Made by a program: the position numbers and the translations under genes
The notes under the pieces: generated by a model
Told to the model about the DNA's origin: nothing
Database searches by the model: none
Seen by the model: only the letters and a program-made list of their open reading frames with translations
Source of the DNA: Aphis gossypii
Lineage: Eukaryota; Arthropoda; Insecta; Hemiptera; Aphididae
DNA: 64,000 bases
NCBI RefSeq assembly: GCF_020184175.1
Contig: NC_065532.1
Span: 8,680,001-8,744,000 of the forward strand
Reading direction: 5' to 3'
Shown here: positions 60,785 to 64,000 of the stretch, one piece after another
Layout of the letters: every line of letters starts with the position of its first letter
How positions within the stretch are numbered: position 1 is the first letter of the stretch

Positions 60785-62700
60785 CTGCACGCGTAGGCGT
60801 ATCGTTTAAACGGTTTTACGTCCGGACAGGTGCAATGTATACTCTATATTATGCATAATATACATTTTAAATGTTATTATTATAACAAACAAACTGTTAT
60901 CGTGTAAAATCGCACCGTGTGCATACGAAATGCAGCAAGTGTATTTATAACGATCGTAATTCTTTCGAATAATCGTTATCGATCGATCACGAAATCGTCA
61001 ACAGTCCATCGAAGCGTCCACGGTTTATACCTTTATATATTGAATAATGGTAAATGTCGTACGAAACTGGCACACTTTTAATGTAAAGGCCAGCAAAACC
61101 TGACTTTTCGACGACGTATTATACACATGCACGCACACATATACGATTACGACGTCAAACGATAAAACGATATGTCGAAGCACAACAAAAAAAAAATATA
61201 AATATATAATTAATATATCCTTCATAATACACACGTTACGGGTAAAGACTAATATAGGTGCGGACGGTGCGGTGTGGTCGACAAATTATCGTCCGGCAGG
61301 TCGGCCTATTTGCTCGCGGTTCGACCGACAAGGACGTAGCGGTTCCTATGCGGCTGATGCACAGCAGCAACGGCAGTTGCATTATATGTGTATAATAAAT
61401 AATATAATGACTCGTCGGACGAAAAACGCATACATTCGTTCGACCGCAATCGTAAATACACGAAGACGTCGTTATATTAAACGAGTGCGTATAATATTAT
61501 ATATACCGTTCCGCGGTTTTGTTTCGTGAACGCAGACGAGAGACGGCGGCGCGCGGCCGACAAAATAATTGAATCGACGATCGCGTCTATTTTCGGTCGT
61601 TTCCGCGCGTTTTTCACACGGTGCGCGCGGGCCTTCGAGTATACAGCCCCGCGACAGCGGAGGTCTTAGGAATTCCGAAGAGTAATCACCGGCGATTTGC
61701 TACCGTCTGTCACAGTCGTCGCAGACGATAATAATTCAACTACGGTCCCTCTCGGACGGAGACTGGTGCTACAGCGTTCGTCTACGCGACTACGCACAGC
61801 GATTATATTATTATTATTATTATTACTGCTATCATCATCGTGTATATACGTATATATAGCTGTGACGATGCGTATAATACGCGTGGTAGTGTGTAATAAT
61901 ACGACGAGGAGACGTTCTCACGGGAGGGATTTCGACGCAATTAAACCACAGATAGCGTCTCGTAACAGTATTATATATTATACAGGTACGTGGTGTGTTT
62001 GTTCAGGCATCTCGCGGGGGCGGCGGCGGCGTTACGGGCGACGGGTTAAATTCAATATTTGTTCGGTGACCCAAACGAGCGCGCGGGGAGAGTGAGAGAA
62101 AGAAAAAAACCCCCCAAAAAAACACGTTATAATACGAGTGCTCAATTCTTCGCGCGCCTATGCATCGACAATATATATATACGCGCTTATGTAGGTATAT
62201 AGATAATGATAATATGATTATTATTTTAATATTTTTCTCACACCCCGGCAACGACGACGATGACGACGGCGGTGGCGGAGGCATTGCGTTGTAACACAAC
62301 CTGCTTGGGAACGTGGTCGTTATGTTCGGCTAAAGGTGTATAAAATATCTGTATAGGTACATGTGATACTATATGTATAGGGCTTGAAGCAACGCGAAGC
62401 TCTGCGATACCTATATATTCGATACGTCAAGGCCGAAGGGTATAACGTCCATCGGTTGAGCATCACCGTATTATATATATAACAATATTACGTGCGTTAT
62501 TTTATTAAATATTAACTACTGTATACACGTATATAATCATATGATATTGGAATAGATGTACGACGACGCGATTAACTATGGCAAACGACCATCGCTTATT
62601 CATTAAAGAATAACTGTGTCACGTATTCACATCATACGTCATAATAAAATTATATGCTACTGTTAAATTGTTATGCTTTGTTTTTTTTTTTTTGCTCCAG
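60785..62700. other. CpG island with two exon-like open stretches
   Basis: 61257-61529 is open after an acceptor-like TAATATAG (ADGAVWSTNYRPAGRP, ADAQQQRQLHYM) but without an ATG at the start. 61670-61985 is open from GGTCTTAG to a good donor, TATACAG|GTACGT, with a Leu run encoded by the ATT microsatellite. Either could be an exon of a plus-strand gene that also uses 62701-62827. The phases I can read do not join directly, so no gene model is offered. Confidence 0.25.
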
Positions 62701-62827
62701 CTCTTATTTCCCAACGATTTTGCAATATATTAGTATTAGTGTTGAAAAACGACTGAAATCCATCGAAGTCGTATTTAAGGATACACGCACTCATTATCCG
62801 GCTCATTATATAGCTCAAATATTATGA
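62701..62827 (+). CDS. Candidate terminal exon, 41 codons
   Basis: An excellent acceptor (13 T followed by GCTCCAG) precedes a frame encoding SYFPTILQYISISVEKRLKS, then IEVVFKDTRTHYPAHYIAQI, L and TGA. Composition is protein-like and repeat-free. It has no ATG, so upstream exons are required. AATAAA lies at about 63255. Not recognised. Confidence 0.28.
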
Positions 62828-63720
62828 AGTTAACTGATTATTGTTGTACACGTCTTGTACCCGCAACAGTTTAAACTTACTTTTGTAGTGGTTTGTTCTT
62901 GTATAGTAATTTTAAATACAATAATTATTATCACCTATAAAAACGCATTGCAGAATATTGTATGGCATATTTTTCGGGATAATCGGGATCATGTTAATAT
63001 TCATAGAGATTCTCTTAACAGTCATAGCGATGTTTCATTATTACAAAGGTTAAAATGTCAACAAGCCACGAAACGAATGTTTAAAGTATTTAAACACTTT
63101 GTGTTATATGCGTTTGCATGGTTGTGTACTTCACATTCTATTTACAAAACGTAACCGCATTATTATTATTTTCGGTACACGCGAAGTCATCGATGGGCAA
63201 TCGTTGGCCATAACGGCATATGCCCTATGGGTATACGTCATGGTTAATTATTATAATAAACAAAATATTATTTTATGGATATAGTTATTAACGCCGTCAC
63301 TGCAGAGAGAAGTTGATAAGTATATCATATTATTCATATCTGACTGGACCTGAACATATTAATTCCATATCCACACAGACGTGCAAACCGCATTTATAGC
63401 TGAAACATATTATATATGTATCAAAACGAGGTCTTTGGCACGTGTAACTACTATACTAAATAGAGTCGTTACGAATATAGACCGCGATGTGATATCACAA
63501 ACACGAATGTTCAACGTAGGTATACAAATCTACAATTTATTATTATATATCTATGTGCAACGATCGTCGGCGTGTCTGTTGTGTATCGATAATATAGGTA
63601 TATATAGGTATATAATGTATGTACGGACAATATTATTCGTTTGTACGTTGTGTGTGCATTAGACGTCATTTGTATGTTATATTAATATTATTATTATTTT
63701 TTTTTATTCTGTTTCGTATA
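62828..63720. other. Mixed intergenic sequence
   Basis: Frames of 93-99 codons occur (62855-63154, 63381-63662), without start context or splice support. The first includes NIVWHIFRDNRDHVNIHRD. Treated as unsupported. Confidence 0.3.
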
Positions 63721-63721
63721 G

Positions 63722-63885
63722 CTGCAACCCAAACGAACCGGTTGCCCACCGCCGATTTCCTATATTGGAAAACATGCCCAATTTCCACTCGGCGAGAGCG
63801 CCGCGCGCCGAGTCATCTAATCGAGTTATGCAAATGCGGACGCGTATGCACACAGGACACGGCGTTCCCACAGTCCGAGTGGCGG
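63722..63885 (+). CDS. Candidate internal exon near window end
   Basis: A long pyrimidine tract and GTATAG acceptor at 63721, then 164 GC-rich non-repetitive bases to a donor GCGG|GTAATT. Two frames stay open: one Cys-containing (ATQTNRLPTADFLYWKTC, later LCKCGRVCTQD) and one with Met and Arg (LENMPNFHSARAPRAESS, RVMQMRTRMHTGHG). The reading frame cannot be decided here. The octamer ATGCAAAT at about 63829 is also a POU-factor site, so a regulatory role is possible. Confidence 0.3.
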
Positions 63886-64000
63886 GTAATTAACTATATA
63901 TAACGCGCGCGTACAGCGAGTAGCTGGAGTGGTCTTTCACCTTGTTTGGACACGTGCGACCGGATCGGAGAGTCGTCGAAAATGACGCGATAGTCGCTAA
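63886..64000. other. CpG-rich window end
   Basis: CpG-dense sequence running to the end of the window. No complete feature is visible. Confidence 0.4.

Overview
This window looks like nuclear DNA of an aphid-type hemipteran. That is an inference from what can be read: the DNA is strongly AT-rich, coding density is very low, genes are split by GT-AG introns, and there are many short microsatellites. The words TAGGTAC and GTACCTA recur everywhere, which I associate with aphid genomes from general knowledge, not from a search. Nothing bacterial, viral, tRNA, rRNA or CRISPR-like was seen.

The clearest object is a 3.5 kb foldback transposable element at 1079-4600. It has about 1.4 kb, nearly identical inverted arms and is bracketed by a perfect 9-bp target-site duplication, which fits a non-autonomous Mutator-like element. 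A second repeat family is present as two long copies (12281-13303 and 28265-29905), one short inverted copy (23605-23800) and worn pieces between. A 182-bp TA-flanked MITE sits at 49837-50018.

The best gene is a two-exon minus-strand gene at 31484-32075. It encodes an unrecognised 131-residue protein and has a well-placed TATA box and initiator. Next best is a two-exon plus-strand gene at 57047-57430 encoding 67 residues. Weaker candidates are spliced or single-exon frames near 13.6, 34.8, 38.5, 40.5, 47.7, 50.1-51.2, 55.0, 58.3, 59.4-60.8, 62.7 and 63.8 kb. Most are short, and open frames of this size arise by chance in 64 kb, so their confidences are low.

The rest alternates between AT-rich, CpG-poor deserts (about 8.4-13.3, 15.5-20.7, 22.3-31, 33.4-36, 41.6-42.8, 45.5-47.6, 51.2-54.8 and 56.6-58.8 kb) and CpG-rich islands full of short ATT runs and CA/CGT repeats (about 6.5-8.4, 13.4-15.5, 20.7-22.3, 38.9-40.8, 42.8-43.6, 48-50.8, 54.9-56.6, 58.8-62.5 and 63.7-64 kb). 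Candidate first exons and promoters cluster in or at the edges of the islands. No pathway can be assigned to the genes seen.
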